A DNA stretch of 64,000 nt, taken from positions 744,001 to 808,000 of the forward strand of contig JAESUZ010005168.1 in the NCBI GenBank assembly GCA_017311185.1, read 5' to 3'. Position numbers and translations under genes: made by a program. Source of the stretch: Proteles cristata cristata. Its lineage: Eukaryota; Chordata; Mammalia; Carnivora; Hyaenidae. Of this stretch, positions 36,130 to 47,431 are shown piece by piece. Under the pieces are notes generated by a model. That model searched no databases, was not told the DNA's origin, and saw nothing but the letters and a program-made list of their open reading frames with translations. The stretch's first letter is position 1. The number at the start of each line of letters is the position of its first letter.

Positions 36130-37136
36130 TAAGAGTTGGCCTGACCTCAAGTTTCTCCAGAATACACTTAAATTCTAGGAGACAGAGGAGCTGATATACA
36201 AAGTTTGCAGAGAAACAAAGGGTGCACCGAGAATTTTATAAATATGCAAACTGTAACTCCAATCAAAAAGCAATAAAATGAAAAAAATCAAAATCCATAA
36301 TGTGTAAGTCTTCCCTAAAAAGAAAAATAACAACAGAACAAAGTAATGCAGGATAAAATTCGACTAACCAAAAATTGACTGGAAAAGCTATTATCAAAGA
36401 AATGGCAATGTCATGGAATTTGTTTTCCTGTAGGGCAATCTAAAACAAATATGTTATTTATGGGTAAAGAACAGAATGTTTAGGTCATAGGCCTTAGTAA
36501 TGCAGAAATAATATAAAAGTTTTTGAAGAAAGACATGAGGAAAGTGGAAAATAGGCTAAACATACTGATTTCATCATCCTTTACAACCAGGAGATGAATG
36601 GTACCAATTAGGGATGAAAAATTAGAAGGATATATGCAAATATAAGCATAAAGGTGAAGAGTAAGAAAAATACTTTTATGCAGTTAAAATAAGGCAGGAG
36701 TATGAAGCAAAATGAAATATATTCATTGCTTTCTTGTTCATGGTATGAAATCAATTTATACTACATAAAATATGAAATTGTGGGTAAAAGATAGAATTAC
36801 AGCATTTATGTAGATTTGATGCAATACCAATGAAAAGTCCAGCATTTAATTTCTTTTAAAAGTTCCAGCTTATCTAAAATTCATACAGAAACGCTAAGGA
36901 CTGAGAAATGCCAAGGACATTTTAAGGCCCAACAACAAGCCTAAAAGATTTAACACTAGCCGACACCGACTTCCTATAAAAAGATAGCACGACATCAGCA
37001 CAAGCATTGACTGACGAGCCAAGGGGACTCAACAGTGAATCCGGAGGCACACAGACTCATCTCTACGGGTAAGCACTGGTAGAATGTGGTGGAAAAAACG
37101 GTGCATTTTTCAACAAGCAGTTTCGTATGAACAAGT
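36130..37136 (+). mobile_element. Old L1 (ORF region), left part of an interrupted element
   Basis: Sense L1 landmarks are readable through heavy decay: CACCGAGAATTTTATAAATATG, GATGCAATACCAATGAAAAGTCC, AAAATTCATACAGAAACGC, AGATAGCACGACATCAGCAC, and GTGCATTTTTCAACAAGCAG at the right edge. It continues after the LTR at 37.75 kb. No reading frame is intact. Confidence 0.65.
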
Positions 37137-37745
37137 GCATTAGTTTTCTGTGGTGTCTTAAGACATTATCACACATTGAGTAGTTTCAAACCATCCAAAT
37201 GTATTACTCACCGTTTCTGTGGATGCAGGGAGAGGTCGGCTGGTCCTCTGTGTCCAGGCCCTCCCCGGGCTGCCCCGGACGTGCCGGTCAGGGCTGGAGG
37301 GGCTGGGCTCTCTTCTAGGCACATGCAGTTGGTCCTGGGATTCATTTCCTTGTGGTTGTTGAACCCGGGCCCTCGGCTGATAGAGACCATCTGCTGTCTT
37401 ATACATATGGGCCTCTCTCCAAAATGGCAGTCCAGGCCGTCAAAGCCAGCGAGAGAATTCTCTCCTGCTTTCAATCTCTCCCTTCAAAAAGGACCAAGTC
37501 CCTTGAAAGGGTTCCTCTCATTAGATCAGATCCATTTATGATCATCTCCCCTTCAATGATATCAAAGTAATTGAATTGGGGCCTTAACGACATCTGGAAT
37601 ATTTATATTTGTGCTACCCCATAACCTAATCAAGAATAAAAGGCATCATATTTTGAATTGTTCATACATTCTAGGGGAGGAGATGATCCTGGATACCAGG
37701 GGGAGGTATCTCCTAGGACAGCGCACGACTTTCCCTCGTCACATC
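37137..37745 (-). mobile_element. MaLR-type LTR inserted in old L1
   Basis: Begins ATTAGTTTTCTGTGGTGTC...ACACATTGAGTAGTTTCAAAC, the antisense end of MLT1-like LTRs, then CACCGTTTCTGTGG, CAGTTGGTCCTGGG, GGGCCTCTCTCCAAAATGGCAG and a CCATAACCTAATCAAG segment. It is locally GC- and CpG-richer than its surroundings, so it produced spurious frames of 82-121 codons. Limits approximate. Confidence 0.6.
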
Positions 37746-38985
37746 GGGGCATCGAGAGACAAAAGAAAACTAAATCGCTACCTCACCTTGCAAGCAAAAC
37801 TCAATTAGTTCTCCTCTCATCCTATCAACAAAGTCAGTGAATTGCAGATTTAAGTGCAATGAAAAAATAATGCGTCAGCAAAACTGCAGAACAATAGTTT
37901 AGCTATCTTGGTCTGGGCAAATAATTCTTTTTTTTTTTTTAATGTTTTATTTATTTCTAGGAGAGAGAGAGACAGCATGAGCAGGGGAGGGCCAGAGAGA
38001 GAGGAAGTCACAGACTGAAACAGGCTCCAGGCTCTGAGCTGGCAGTCAGCACAGAGCCCGACGCGGGGCTCAAACCCACCAACCGCAAGATCATGACCTG
38101 AGCGAAAGTTGGACGCTTAACCGACTAAGCCACCCAGGCGCCCCGAGGGCAAATAATTCTTAAAAAGGAAAAAAATATTAACAAAGAAAATGATCAACTG
38201 GACTATTTCAAAATGAAGAACTTTTTATGGTTTTGTTACAACGTGAAAATAATATAAAGGCAAACCCAGGGTGTGAGAAGACATTTGTAATACATCAGCA
38301 CAACCAACAAAAGACTCATATCCATAATATATAAAGAACTCTTACGAATCATCATGAGAAACACAGAAAATTCAATAGTACACTGGGTAAAACACTTGTA
38401 AAGGCAATGACAACAAATATGCATGAAAGTTCCTTACCTTGGGTAACAATCAGAGCAATGCTAATGAAAAACACAATAAAATATAACAATACTCAACAGA
38501 ATGGCTAAAATTTAGAAAAAGACAAAAATGCCAAGCATTACAGAGGATATGAATGAATTGGAAACATTCACACGCTGCTGGAAAACTATTCGTCAGTGCC
38601 TACTAAAATAGACCATATCCAGCTATCATACTTTTAGGTTACACCTAATAAATATAAACCCAAACATATATGTACCACAAGACAGCCTAGAATGCTCTTA
38701 GCAGTACTCTTTCTAACATTAGAAATGGATATCCTTAAAAGCCATAAAATGTAAACTACTTAAGAGCCATTCAATAGAAGACTGGATAAAATGTGGTGTA
38801 TTTACACAACAGAATAATATTCAGAATAAGAATGATCTACAACACACAATGAGATTAATATCCCAAACATATTAGTTGAGCTAAATGAGTCACGCAAAAG
38901 AAGCACAGTTAAAAAAGAAAATAAAAAGCAAAACAGGCAACACCAGCCCATAATGTTAGATGTCAAGTTAACGTTAACCTTAAGC
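37746..38985 (+). mobile_element. Old L1, right part (ORF2 3' end and 3' UTR)
   Basis: Resumes GGCATCGAGAGACAAAAG...CTACCTCACC, continues GATCAACTGGACTATTTCAAAATG, AGACTCATATCCATAATATATAAAGAAC, GAATGGCTAAAATTTAG, and ends TGGTGTATTTACACAAC...GAATAATATTC and AATGAGTCACGCAAAAG, the ordered 3' half of an L1. A young SINE sits at 37930-38146. Confidence 0.7.
37930..38146 (-). mobile_element. CAN-SINE, young felid subfamily, perfect TSD
   Basis: Reverse copy with T13 tract, ATTTCTAGGAGAGAGAGAG, GAGCTGGCAGTCAGCACAG and intact head ending CCAGGCGCCCC. Perfect 15-bp duplication GGGCAAATAATTCTT at 37915-37929 and 38147-38161. Same young subfamily as 2.0 and 28.9 kb. Confidence 0.97.
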
Positions 38986-39124
38986 ATGGAAACAACTGAA
39001 GGGAACTAGGAGATTTTTGAGACTGACCTTGAAAAAGAAAGCATGATGTGAGTAAACAAAACCGTAAAGTAGCCAGCAGAAAAGGTAATATCATCTCAAA
39101 CTACAGAATGTCTTCCTAAATTTG

Positions 39125-40425
39125 TTCTCATTGTTTAGAAGACAGGAAAAAGACAGGATTGACGGCCAAAAACCAGGGAAATCCCAAATCTCAAAACACC
39201 AATGCAGAAATTCTAGTGAAAACCGGCAACATATGGACACCCTGAGCACCCCACCTCCCCAAACCACACAGAATTCACAGCTGCATAGGGGGCAGCTTCC
39301 TCTGGGAAAAGCCAAACAACCCCCCAAAAAAACAAAAACAAAGAAACAAAAACACAAACAAAAAACCCAAAACCCCAAACTGCCCAGAGATGGCAGGGCG
39401 CCTGGGAGTGGAGTGGCACCCATGGCAGCAGACAGGAGAGGCTGAGACACGGTGTCCCCAAACCCCCTCTCCGTGAGACTCAGTCCTGGAGCTCAACACC
39501 TGGGGCCGCCCCACATCGGGCACCCCCAACTTTGAAGACCTGCACCTGAGGGTCGAGTCCCCAGAACATCTAGCTTTGAGAACCACTGGAGCCCCGGCGC
39601 CCAGCCCCACGGCGGGAGGACTCACCTGGTGGCGGCCGGCGTGGAGGCCATGCGGGCTGGAGCGACGGGCAGAGGCGGGTGCGGCTGCAGAGCCTCGTCC
39701 ACACCCGGAGCCTGCTGGATGCTCCCACGGTGGAGGGCCCGCGGGTGCCACTGTCTCGCTTCCCATCCCCCTTGCACCCGGGGGCGCCATGTTTCCTCCT
39801 CGGTTGTTGTTTTCCCAGGGTGCCAGTATCATCTCCCACAGGGGAGCTGGCACACACGTCTGGTGGCCGGGGGACGGGGCTTAGGCTCGTGGGTCCCACA
39901 GAGCTAGAGCCAACGGCGAAAGGGTTCTTAAGCAGCCACCGCGACCCTGGCAAGACAAGAAGCAACAGACTCAGGAGCTCAGTCTTCCTGGGAGCGAGGC
40001 CTGTGCGCAGCCCACAGCTGCAGCCCGTTGGATGGGCTTCCTATGGAAGACGCATCTCAGGTGCTGCCTGTTATGGGCTCCAGCATCCTCGTGGGCGGGC
40101 ACCATATTCACCCGCTCTTCCCGCTGCCAGGCTGCAAGGTGCTACTACCTCCTGGAGGGGAGGTTTACAGGCATCTGGTGTCCCCCGTCTTTGCAGTTCC
40201 TGCCCAGGGATGCCCCTTGATCACAGGGTCCTGGTAGCCATGGGGGCTCATGGTCCTGGGTCCCATGAGACTGTAAAGGTTGAAGAAGATCTTTCTTAGC
40301 TGGTCACCACCCCAGGGCACTGCACAGCAGTCCACTGAGACATTCCACTACCCCAGCCCTCTTGTTTGTCCTAGAGCTTTGGCCTGAAGGACAGGGCTTT
40401 CGGTTTGGCACACATGTACAGGCCT
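39125..40425 (+). mobile_element. GC-rich block, probable L1 5' UTR
   Basis: Strongly GC- and CpG-rich in an AT-rich window. From 39222 it reads like a carnivore/ungulate-type L1 5' end: GGCAACATATGGACACCCTGAGC, CCACACAGAATTCACAGCTGCATA, CAGCTTCCTCTGGGAAAA, then GAGACACGGTGTCCCC, CATCGGGCACCCCCAAC, GACCTGCACCTGAGGG and CAGAACATCTAGCTTTGAGAACC. Several long frames on both strands (up to 206 codons) arise from base composition. A CpG-island promoter of a host gene is the alternative. Confidence 0.6.
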
Positions 40426-40427
40426 AA

Positions 40428-41170
40428 ACATTTCAAACTATATTACCAAGCAATAATAATCAAAACAGTATGGTACTGGCATAAAGCAGAACATCGATCT
40501 ATGGGAAAGAATAGAGAGCTCAGAAATATACCCATGCATATAAGGCTAATTCATTTATGACAAAGTAAGCAAGAATATACAATGGAGAAACGACAGTCTC
40601 TTCAATAAATGGTGTTGGAAAAATTGGACAGTTACATGCAAAAGAATGAAAGTGGGACACTATATTACAGCATACACAAAAATTAACTCAAAAGGGATTA
40701 AAGACTTGGACGTAAGGACTGAAATCATAAACCCATAGAAGAAAACATATGTGATAAGCTCCTTGACATGTCTTGATAACTTTTTGGATTTGAAACCATA
40801 AGCTAAGGCAATAAAAGCAAAAATAAATAAGGGGACTACACCAAACTAAAAAGTTGCACAGCAAAGGAAAACACAAAATGAAAAGACAACTTACTGAATG
40901 GGAGAAAATATTTGCCAATTATATATCTGATAAGGGGCTCATATCCAAAATATATAAAGAGCTCATACAATTCATTAGCAAAAATAACAACAGAAACAAC
41001 AAACAAAAAACAAAACAAGCAAAAAAAAAAAAACACCCCAATACAATTTAAAATAGCGAAGATGATCTGAATAGACATTTTTCCATAGAAGACATACAGA
41101 CGGCCAATAGGCACATGAAAGGAGACTCAATATCACTAATCATCTGGGAAATGCAACTCAAATCTTCAAG
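40428..41170 (+). mobile_element. L1 ORF2 3' portion
   Basis: CATTTCAAACTATATTACC, CAAAACAGTATGGTACTGGC, CAGTCTCTTCAATAAATGGTG, GAAAATATTTGCCAATTATATATC and CATATCCAAAATATATAAAGAGC are sense ORF2 landmarks in order. Frames are broken and an A/C-rich insertion lies at 40985-41040. It stops at CTGGGAAATGCAACTCAAA without 3' UTR or poly-A. ORF1 and most of ORF2 are absent between this and the GC-rich block immediately upstream. Confidence 0.85.
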
Positions 41171-41174
41171 AGCT

Positions 41175-41740
41175 GTTCATTCTAAGATAAAAGCCATTCC
41201 TACTGGATATAAATTGCTGACCTGTAGGAAATTTCATATTTATCCCTGTCAGTTATCATCCATGTATCCTGCCTATGTTATTCATGTTTTACAACCTAGT
41301 TTTACACTCAAGATGAATATAGAATTGTTTTCTACACTTTTAGGTCCAATTTACATATACACTCTCCTTTGTCATTCTCTTAAAGATAATGGTGAGAAGA
41401 GTTTAAAAATTAAAATAAAGATTCCTCATATGAGAAGCAAATCTGAATAAATAGGACAATTGAGGATCAGATTTGTACTTCTTTTTTCTTTTCCCTTTTT
41501 TTTTTTTTAAAGTCCCTTGGAGTCGATATTGATAAAATGTGAACTAAAAAATTAAGCATTTGGACAAATTTTAATTTTTTCCCATTGAACATATATTTTG
41601 CCACGAAGAACATGCATTCAGTTCTTTTCTGTTTCATTGATTATACTGAAATAGGGCATCTGGTTGGGATGTTTACTTTATGCTAATGATGCCTATTAGA
41701 AATACAGAATCTTCAGAGCCCATATATATATATACATACA
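41175..41740. other. No gene; ends in AT tract
   Basis: Unique AT-rich DNA with a T-rich run at 41.49 kb. Ends with ATATATATATA at 41723-41733, directly before the inverted-repeat arm. Confidence 0.5.
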
Positions 41741-41742
41741 GG

Positions 41743-41968
41743 AAACACAATGATCCAGTTAATATTCCTTTATCAATATAGAAAAAATGATTCATATAAT
41801 ATTTGAGAAATAAAATTCTGTTAGGAATTTCAAATTAATAGCTATCAAAATGCAAAATGTGAAGTGACAAATTAGTAATGATCTAACTTACTAGATCAAC
41901 TTTGGCAGTGGTATAGAACAACTTAGTACCTTTATTTAAAAAAAAGATTATTCCAAGTTACTTTGTCT
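41743..41968 (+). repeat. Left arm of long inverted repeat
   Basis: 226 bp that recur in reverse complement at 42265-42492. I see one substitution near the outer end (CCAGTT vs CCAATT), one near the inner end (CTTTATTT vs CTTCATTT) and a 2-base indel in the A-run, giving about 98 % identity. The sequence itself is AT-rich and matches no family I recognise. A TA tract follows, then the L1 3' end. Confidence 0.95.
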
Positions 41969-41991
41969 GTATATATATATATACATATACA

Positions 41992-42182
41992 CAGGGATGG
42001 ACTAAATCGGTGATGGGCATTAAGGAGGGCACATTTTTGGGATGAGCACTGGGTGTCAGATGTAAGAGATGAATCACTGCGTTCTACTCCAGAAACCAAC
42101 ACTGCACTGTATGCTAACTAACTTGAATTTAATTTAAAACCAAACCAACCAAACAAACAAAAACCAAAAAAACTAAACAAAC
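41992..42182 (+). mobile_element. Carnivore L1 3' end in the spacer of the inverted repeat
   Basis: GGATGGACTAAATCGGTGATGGGCATTAAGG, GGGATGAGCACTGGGTGTC, GATGAATCACTGCGTTCTACTCC and TGTATGCTAACTAACTTG are the carnivore L1 3' UTR. It ends in an A/C-rich tail with AACCAAAC units. It is 5'-truncated to about 190 bp and sits between the arms. Confidence 0.9.
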
Positions 42183-42264
42183 AGTGGTTAACTTTGAGTC
42201 CTCCAGCGATTTCAGCACTTTGCAAGTGCTTACCATAAATCATCTCTTTTAAGCAGCAAACACA

Positions 42265-42492
42265 AGACAAAGTAACTTGGAATAATCTTATTTTTTTAAA
42301 TGAAGGTACTAAGTTGTTCTATACCACTGCCAAAGTTGATCTAGTAAGTTAGATCATTACTAATTTGTCACTTCACATTTTGCATTTTGATAGCTATTAA
42401 TTTGAAATTCCTAACAGAATTTTATTTCTCAAATATTATATGAATCATTTTTTCTATATTGATAAAGGAATATTAATTGGATCATTGTGTTT
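42265..42492 (-). repeat. Right arm of long inverted repeat
   Basis: 228 bp, reverse complement of 41743-41968. Between the L1 tail and this arm lie 82 bp of unique sequence (42183-42264) absent from the left side, so this arm looks like the original locus and the left arm the copy. Confidence 0.95.
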
Positions 42493-42494
42493 GA

Positions 42495-44070
42495 GTTCAA
42501 GTCAATGTCTGTAAAGTGAAAAAGAAATAGTGCTGAATACATATTTTTGAGGAGTGTGGGCATCAGATCTGGTTAAAGACAAGAATATATTTCTTGATCT
42601 TAATATAGGAGCACGGGACCACTAGAATTGGATTTTGGTACATCATGTTACTAGTACTTTAGATATCAATTGTATTTTGTTCTCATTTTTTTTTTTTTTA
42701 ACTCAACTGGTATAATAAAAACAGCATTTGGTAGTGTTTTTCAATGTGTTCTGAATGTGCCGGTCATTGGAGGCTGGCCAATATCCATGAGCCATGAGTA
42801 CATATAAAAAATAGCGTCATCTCTCTACACGTGAAGTATGGAGAAACTCCCCTAAGCATTTAATCTATTAACTTTAAGGGCTATGTTTGTCCTAAGAATG
42901 TTGATACAGAGCTTAAACATGAAGTCACGTTGACAGGAAGTATTCCCTGTTACATGGATGTTAGTACTGCAGTGATAATTTGATTAGGAAATCAATCTTT
43001 AAGTGCATATTTTGCTTTGCTTTATCTGGAAATAGTTTCCACTCTCATTTTGTGCCAAAGACTAAATGAATATTTACGCAAAATATCTCTATTTTAAGAG
43101 TCTCTTGGTTCCTTAGATACCCAATTTTGGAAAAGGGCTTATTTGAGTTATAAATTATAAAAAATGAATGTGGTAGTTATAGTGTGATACCGAGGGCTCT
43201 TCCTAACAGCTAGTGTTGATGCCTGTCTCCACTACTTAGCACTTCTGTGATCTTTGACAAGCTACCAAAACCCCTCAAATCTCTTTCCTTATCTGTAATG
43301 CAGGACTCAATAGAAGCAAATTCTTCAGAGGTTGGGAATATTACATGAAAATGTATACAAGGGATTTTGGGTAGCATTTGGTACATTGTAAATAATAAGA
43401 AAATTCTTTAAAGTTACCAACTAGCTCCCCAAAGTATCTCAATTTTTAAAGGCAGTATTCAATAAAAATCTAGCACATGTTTTGCTTCCATATTTGAAAG
43501 GAAGTAAGAAAAGAACAGATTTTCTCCTCAATCTTATATTTAGGAATTTAGAAAACAGAATCCTTTCTGGCTGAGAAATTAAGAACCATTTCAATCAGAT
43601 TGAAGTGGCCCTTCTTGAACGAGATGACCCTCACATTGTCTGAGAGAGCACTATCGTACATTTCCCATGTGGGACAGCGAGCTTTGTATGGCTGGGATGA
43701 TGTCATATCCCCCCCCCTTTTTTTTTTCACACAGAACCTATACCCAGTGCTTTGTGTCAAGTGGATACCCAATAAGTCACTCTAAAGTCCACTGCATTGT
43801 CCTTGCCTCTTAATCCTATGTAATGTTTCAACTGGTTCATGTTTTAAAGCCTTACATTCTCATATGGAACACTTTAAGGTGGCAGACCTTAGTCTACAAA
43901 GTACTCCTCTTCAGAACCAATTACAGTGTCTACAGTGAACAAAATATCTTGCATGGAAATATCTGTCACTATTTCTTTAGAACAGAGTGAAGTAAACTAG
44001 AGAACTTTGCCTTCCTTAGGTGGGGGCAGAAAAAAAAAACGGAGCATCCTATTAAATAAGCACATGTTTT
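42495..44070. other. No gene; MIR relic at 43.18-43.40 kb
   Basis: Mostly unique AT-rich DNA. 43175-43405 shows the full MIR order in plus orientation: GTGATACCGAGGGCTC, CTGTGATCTTTGACAAGCTACC, CTTTCCTTATCTGTAATGCAGG and GTAGCATTTGGTACATTGTAAATAATAAG. A C9-T10 run lies at 43710-43730. Confidence 0.55.
43175..43405 (+). repeat. MIR SINE, near full length
   Basis: See ordered landmarks: CTCCACTACTTAGCACTTCTGTGATC, TATCTGTAATGCAGGACTCAATAG, then TTACATGAAAATGTATACAAG. This matches the tRNA-related body and core of MIR, followed by the LINE-like tail. Confidence 0.65.
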
Positions 44071-44072
44071 GT

Positions 44073-44465
44073 GTATTAGTTTGCTAGGACTTCCATAATT
44101 AAGTGCCTGGGGGGAAGGGGCTCAAACAACAGACATTTATTTCTCACCATCTGGAAGCTGAAGTCCAAGATCAAGGTGTGGACAGGGTTTTCTTCTGAGG
44201 TCTCTCTCCTTGGCTGTAGGTGGCTGTCTTCTCACTGTGTGAGAAGGACAACATGGTATTTCCTCTGTGCTTACCTGTGTCCCAATGTCTTGTTGTTATG
44301 AGGACACCAGTCATATTGGATTAGGGCCTATCTATAAGACTTCTTTTATCTTATTTACTTCTTCAAAGGCCTTATCTTCAAATATAGTCACAATCTGAGG
44401 TACTGTGGATACGGGCTTCACATAGGACTTTGAGAGGAAGGATCATTCAGCTATAACACTATGTT
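44073..44465 (-). mobile_element. MaLR-type LTR (MLT1-like), antisense
   Basis: Clear antisense order: TATTAGTTTGCTAGGACTTCC, CTCAAACAACAGACATTTATTTCTCACC, CTGAAGTCCAAGATCAAGGTG, CTCCTTGGCTGTAGGTGGCTG, GAGGACACCAGTCATATTGG, CTTCAAAGGCCTTATCTTC and ATAGTCACAATCTGAGGTACTG. Solo LTR, no internal sequence. Confidence 0.85.
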
Positions 44466-44469
44466 ATGT

Positions 44470-46985
44470 AATATTGCTGGAATATAGCATGGAAGCCACT
44501 GTACTATAGCAAACGGCCATTTGTTACTCTCAAGAACTTGCTGAGTGTCTCACACTGAGCCACAGGTAGAATCTTATTCTGATTTTATCTTCAAGCCAAG
44601 TGCCCTGTCTCTTCATTTGTCAGTTAGTGTCATCTCTTCAATGTAATAGGAGGCTGAAGGGTGGTGACAAGGTTTTGGAAGCTGTTGTTTGGGTGCATGA
44701 GGGTCATTTTGGTCATAGTAAGAGCAAGGACAAATCACATGAAGTGGTGAAGAAAGTGAAAGAAGCGTACATGCTGAAATGCAATGACTGTGAAACATTA
44801 TTGGGTGAAATACAGTGAGGGAGGTGTTGGTTGAGTCGAGAGAGCCTGGAGAAGAAACACAGACAATGTGTGACCTTATGAAAAGAGCATCCAGAAGCCA
44901 CAGGGGGTTTGAAGCAATGGAAGTAGTGATAGGACTCTCATTTTTTAAAATTGGTATTTATGAATAATCAGTCATGTTAATGATTCTGCTTTTTTCAGTG
45001 AAATTTTCATACTTTACATCATTACTTTATTCACCTATTTCTGAACTGAATTCATGAAAGTGATAAAATGGCAGGTGCAACCAAGGTAAACTTGAGACAG
45101 AGGCAGAACAGAGGAGGAGATAGTTCATTATCCTATGACAATCCTTTTTTAACAGAAACATAACTGACTTGATGAAATCAGATGTCTATCTAGTCAAAAT
45201 ATCAACAACTCGCTCACTCCTCATTTTAAATACATTTTAATGATAATTGGTCAGATGACACACCAGGGAACATTAACAAGATAGTGGTCTGGGTCATTGG
45301 AATCAGCCTCTTGGTATTAAAATTAGCATAACAGAGCCTACAGGACATATTGGCATTTGTTTATATTTGAATAGATATATCATTTCATTGAGAATAGCTT
45401 GTACAACTTTTAAGGTGATGGGGACATAGATGTGACTTATGTGTTAGATGTATTGATTCATTCAATGCTATCTTGCATCTGTATTTTGAGGCCTGTTCCC
45501 GTTAAGTACGGTTACCTAGGACAAGCAATGGAAGAACTTCTCAACATACACATTCCACTCAGAAACACTATTTTTCATAGCGTGTTCAGAGGAAAGGAAC
45601 CAATGATGTTCTTCCCAGGAAAGGAATTCCAGCCACATGAGTTCAGAAACCTATCCTGATACTTAGAGTTTCATAATAAACATTAGCTATGAGTCGTTCT
45701 CCATCACAGAAGTCTGTTTAACTCTTTACGATGTGGGCCACTGTGCCTATCTTTGCTTAGTGTTTGATGGAGCTTACGTTTTCCAAATCAGATAGAAGAA
45801 TAAATATAATTATAACATGGCATATATAGAGATACAGATATAAAAATAATGATTAGTCATTTAACATACCTATCTATATATCTGATCTAACTACCTATCA
45901 TCCATTTATCTTCATCTTCCAAATGTATTTTTCTTGGCATCTTGACAGACCTTCATGAATTGTAGTGATTGTTACTCCCCAGGATGAACATTCTTTCAAA
46001 AGACATTATTTTGCAGTGTTTCCTTTCTACTATCATCCTAGCTGTTGAGTCTCCTGTCTTTACTTACGTCAAAATGCCATCCCATTAATTGTAAGTCCTG
46101 TATATCAGCACTTCAGATACCTGGATTATATTTAGTGGATATAAAAATGCCCCTTTCCTTGTTTATGTCCTAACTTTTTTGCACCAAGTACAATCATAGA
46201 TGTAGGGTAAAACTGTGCTCTCTGGCTTTTTAAAAATTTTTGGTCCCATTGCAATTGTTGCAGATATTCAAAATCACAACTCATGCTATTAATTTCAGCT
46301 GATATTTTCAACTCTCTTAACCCAGCACTTACATCCGACAGCTGTAAAGGCTTTCAGCCATAATAAATCTCTGCCTGACTTCCCAAAGCAAACAGTGTTG
46401 AGGAGAGTGATCCCTCCAATAACATTTTGTCAGCTCAAATCACCACCACAACATAAGTGATTCAGACAGTCTGAACTGACTCCAGGCTTCTCAACCTCCG
46501 GTCCTTATTTCCTATTTTCTTTTACTTATGACCTGTTCTTAATATTCTGAAGACTCTGAAAATACTGTATTCATTCCCCGAGACTGGCTGAGTGCCCATT
46601 TAACAAGGTTTTTTTTCTTTCTCTCTCCGAGAGGATTCTGCCTCATGGCCTGCTTAATCTAGTCAGTTTGAAAATCAAGTTTTTCAAACAGGTCTGCTGA
46701 TTTGGGGGGGGGAGGGGGATGAGTAAACTGTAATTCCAGAAAATTAAAATTTTAGTGGTACATCTCTACCCTTGGAAAGTAGTGGAAACAAAAGTAAGTT
46801 TCAATATGCTCGAAATTAATTCCAGAGACTGTGATGTCCATGTAGTATATCCCTCTCAATTGTGCACATCATAATGTGTTGAGTTAATGAATGAACTTCC
46901 TGGAGTTGAGTTCCATGAACAGAAGTTAGGTCAAGTCGTGTGAGCCTGGTAGAGAAGTATACATGTTACCTAAACCCATGCTTTT
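44470..46985. other. No gene or clear transposon
   Basis: 2.5 kb of mixed composition. Frames of 60-75 codons lack motifs. A G9-A-G6 run occurs at about 46.70 kb. Possible L2 antisense remnant (GATGGAGCTTACGTTTTCC) near 45.77 kb. Confidence 0.45.
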
Positions 46986-46989
46986 CACA

Positions 46990-47135
46990 GTAATGAAACA
47001 AATAGGAGCATAGAGGGTTTGAATCAGATCCATTTTCAACTCCTGGCTCTGCATCATGGCCACAGGCACACAGGCCTCCTGGTGCCTCCTCTGTAAACCA
47101 GGGGTATCATCACCTGCCCAATCAAATAAAACAGA
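46990..47135 (+). repeat. MIR fragment
   Basis: GAGCATAGAGGGTTTGAATC, CAACTCCTGGCTCTGCATC and CCTCCTCTGTAAACCAGGGGTATCATCACC correspond to the MIR head, body and 'ctcatctgtaaaatggggataat' segment. Confidence 0.65.
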
Positions 47136-47274
47136 GTTGGTTTGCTTTTCCTTGCTGCTAGAAATATCTGTGTTTTAACCCAGACTAAGCTACTGAATTG
47201 GGTCAAAGTGTTGCCCCAAAACAACAGGAAAACATAAAATTTTCCAAATAACTCAGCCACTGTAGATTTTCCAC

Positions 47275-47382
47275 AGGTTGAGTGAGATATAACTGACATA
47301 TAACATTGTATTAATTTAAAGTGTACCACATAATAATTTGACATTTCTCCTTCTCTCTCTCTTTCTCTCTCTCTCTCTTTCT

Positions 47383-47431
<49 letters not shown>

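Noticed and set aside
39275..39853. 192-codon minus-strand open frame
   Set aside because: It lies in the GC-rich L1 5'-UTR-like block, overlaps several other long frames on both strands, is Pro/Gly/Arg/Ser-rich from base composition, and runs into a low-complexity Phe/Leu/Val segment made by an AAAC-type tract.
39679..40299. 206-codon plus-strand open frame, longest in the window
   Set aside because: Same GC-rich block. No recognised domain and no splice framing. Competing frames of similar quality on both strands indicate CpG-rich composition and not coding selection.
39380..40300. CpG island as promoter of a host gene
   Set aside because: L1 5'-UTR landmarks explain the composition and no downstream host exon is visible. 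Kept only as an alternative in the finding on this block.
46699..46720. G-run as a G-quadruplex
   Set aside because: Only two long G-runs broken by a single A; likewise at 49.66 kb. These are homopolymer-rich and error-prone, weaker than the four-run motif at 24.25 kb.
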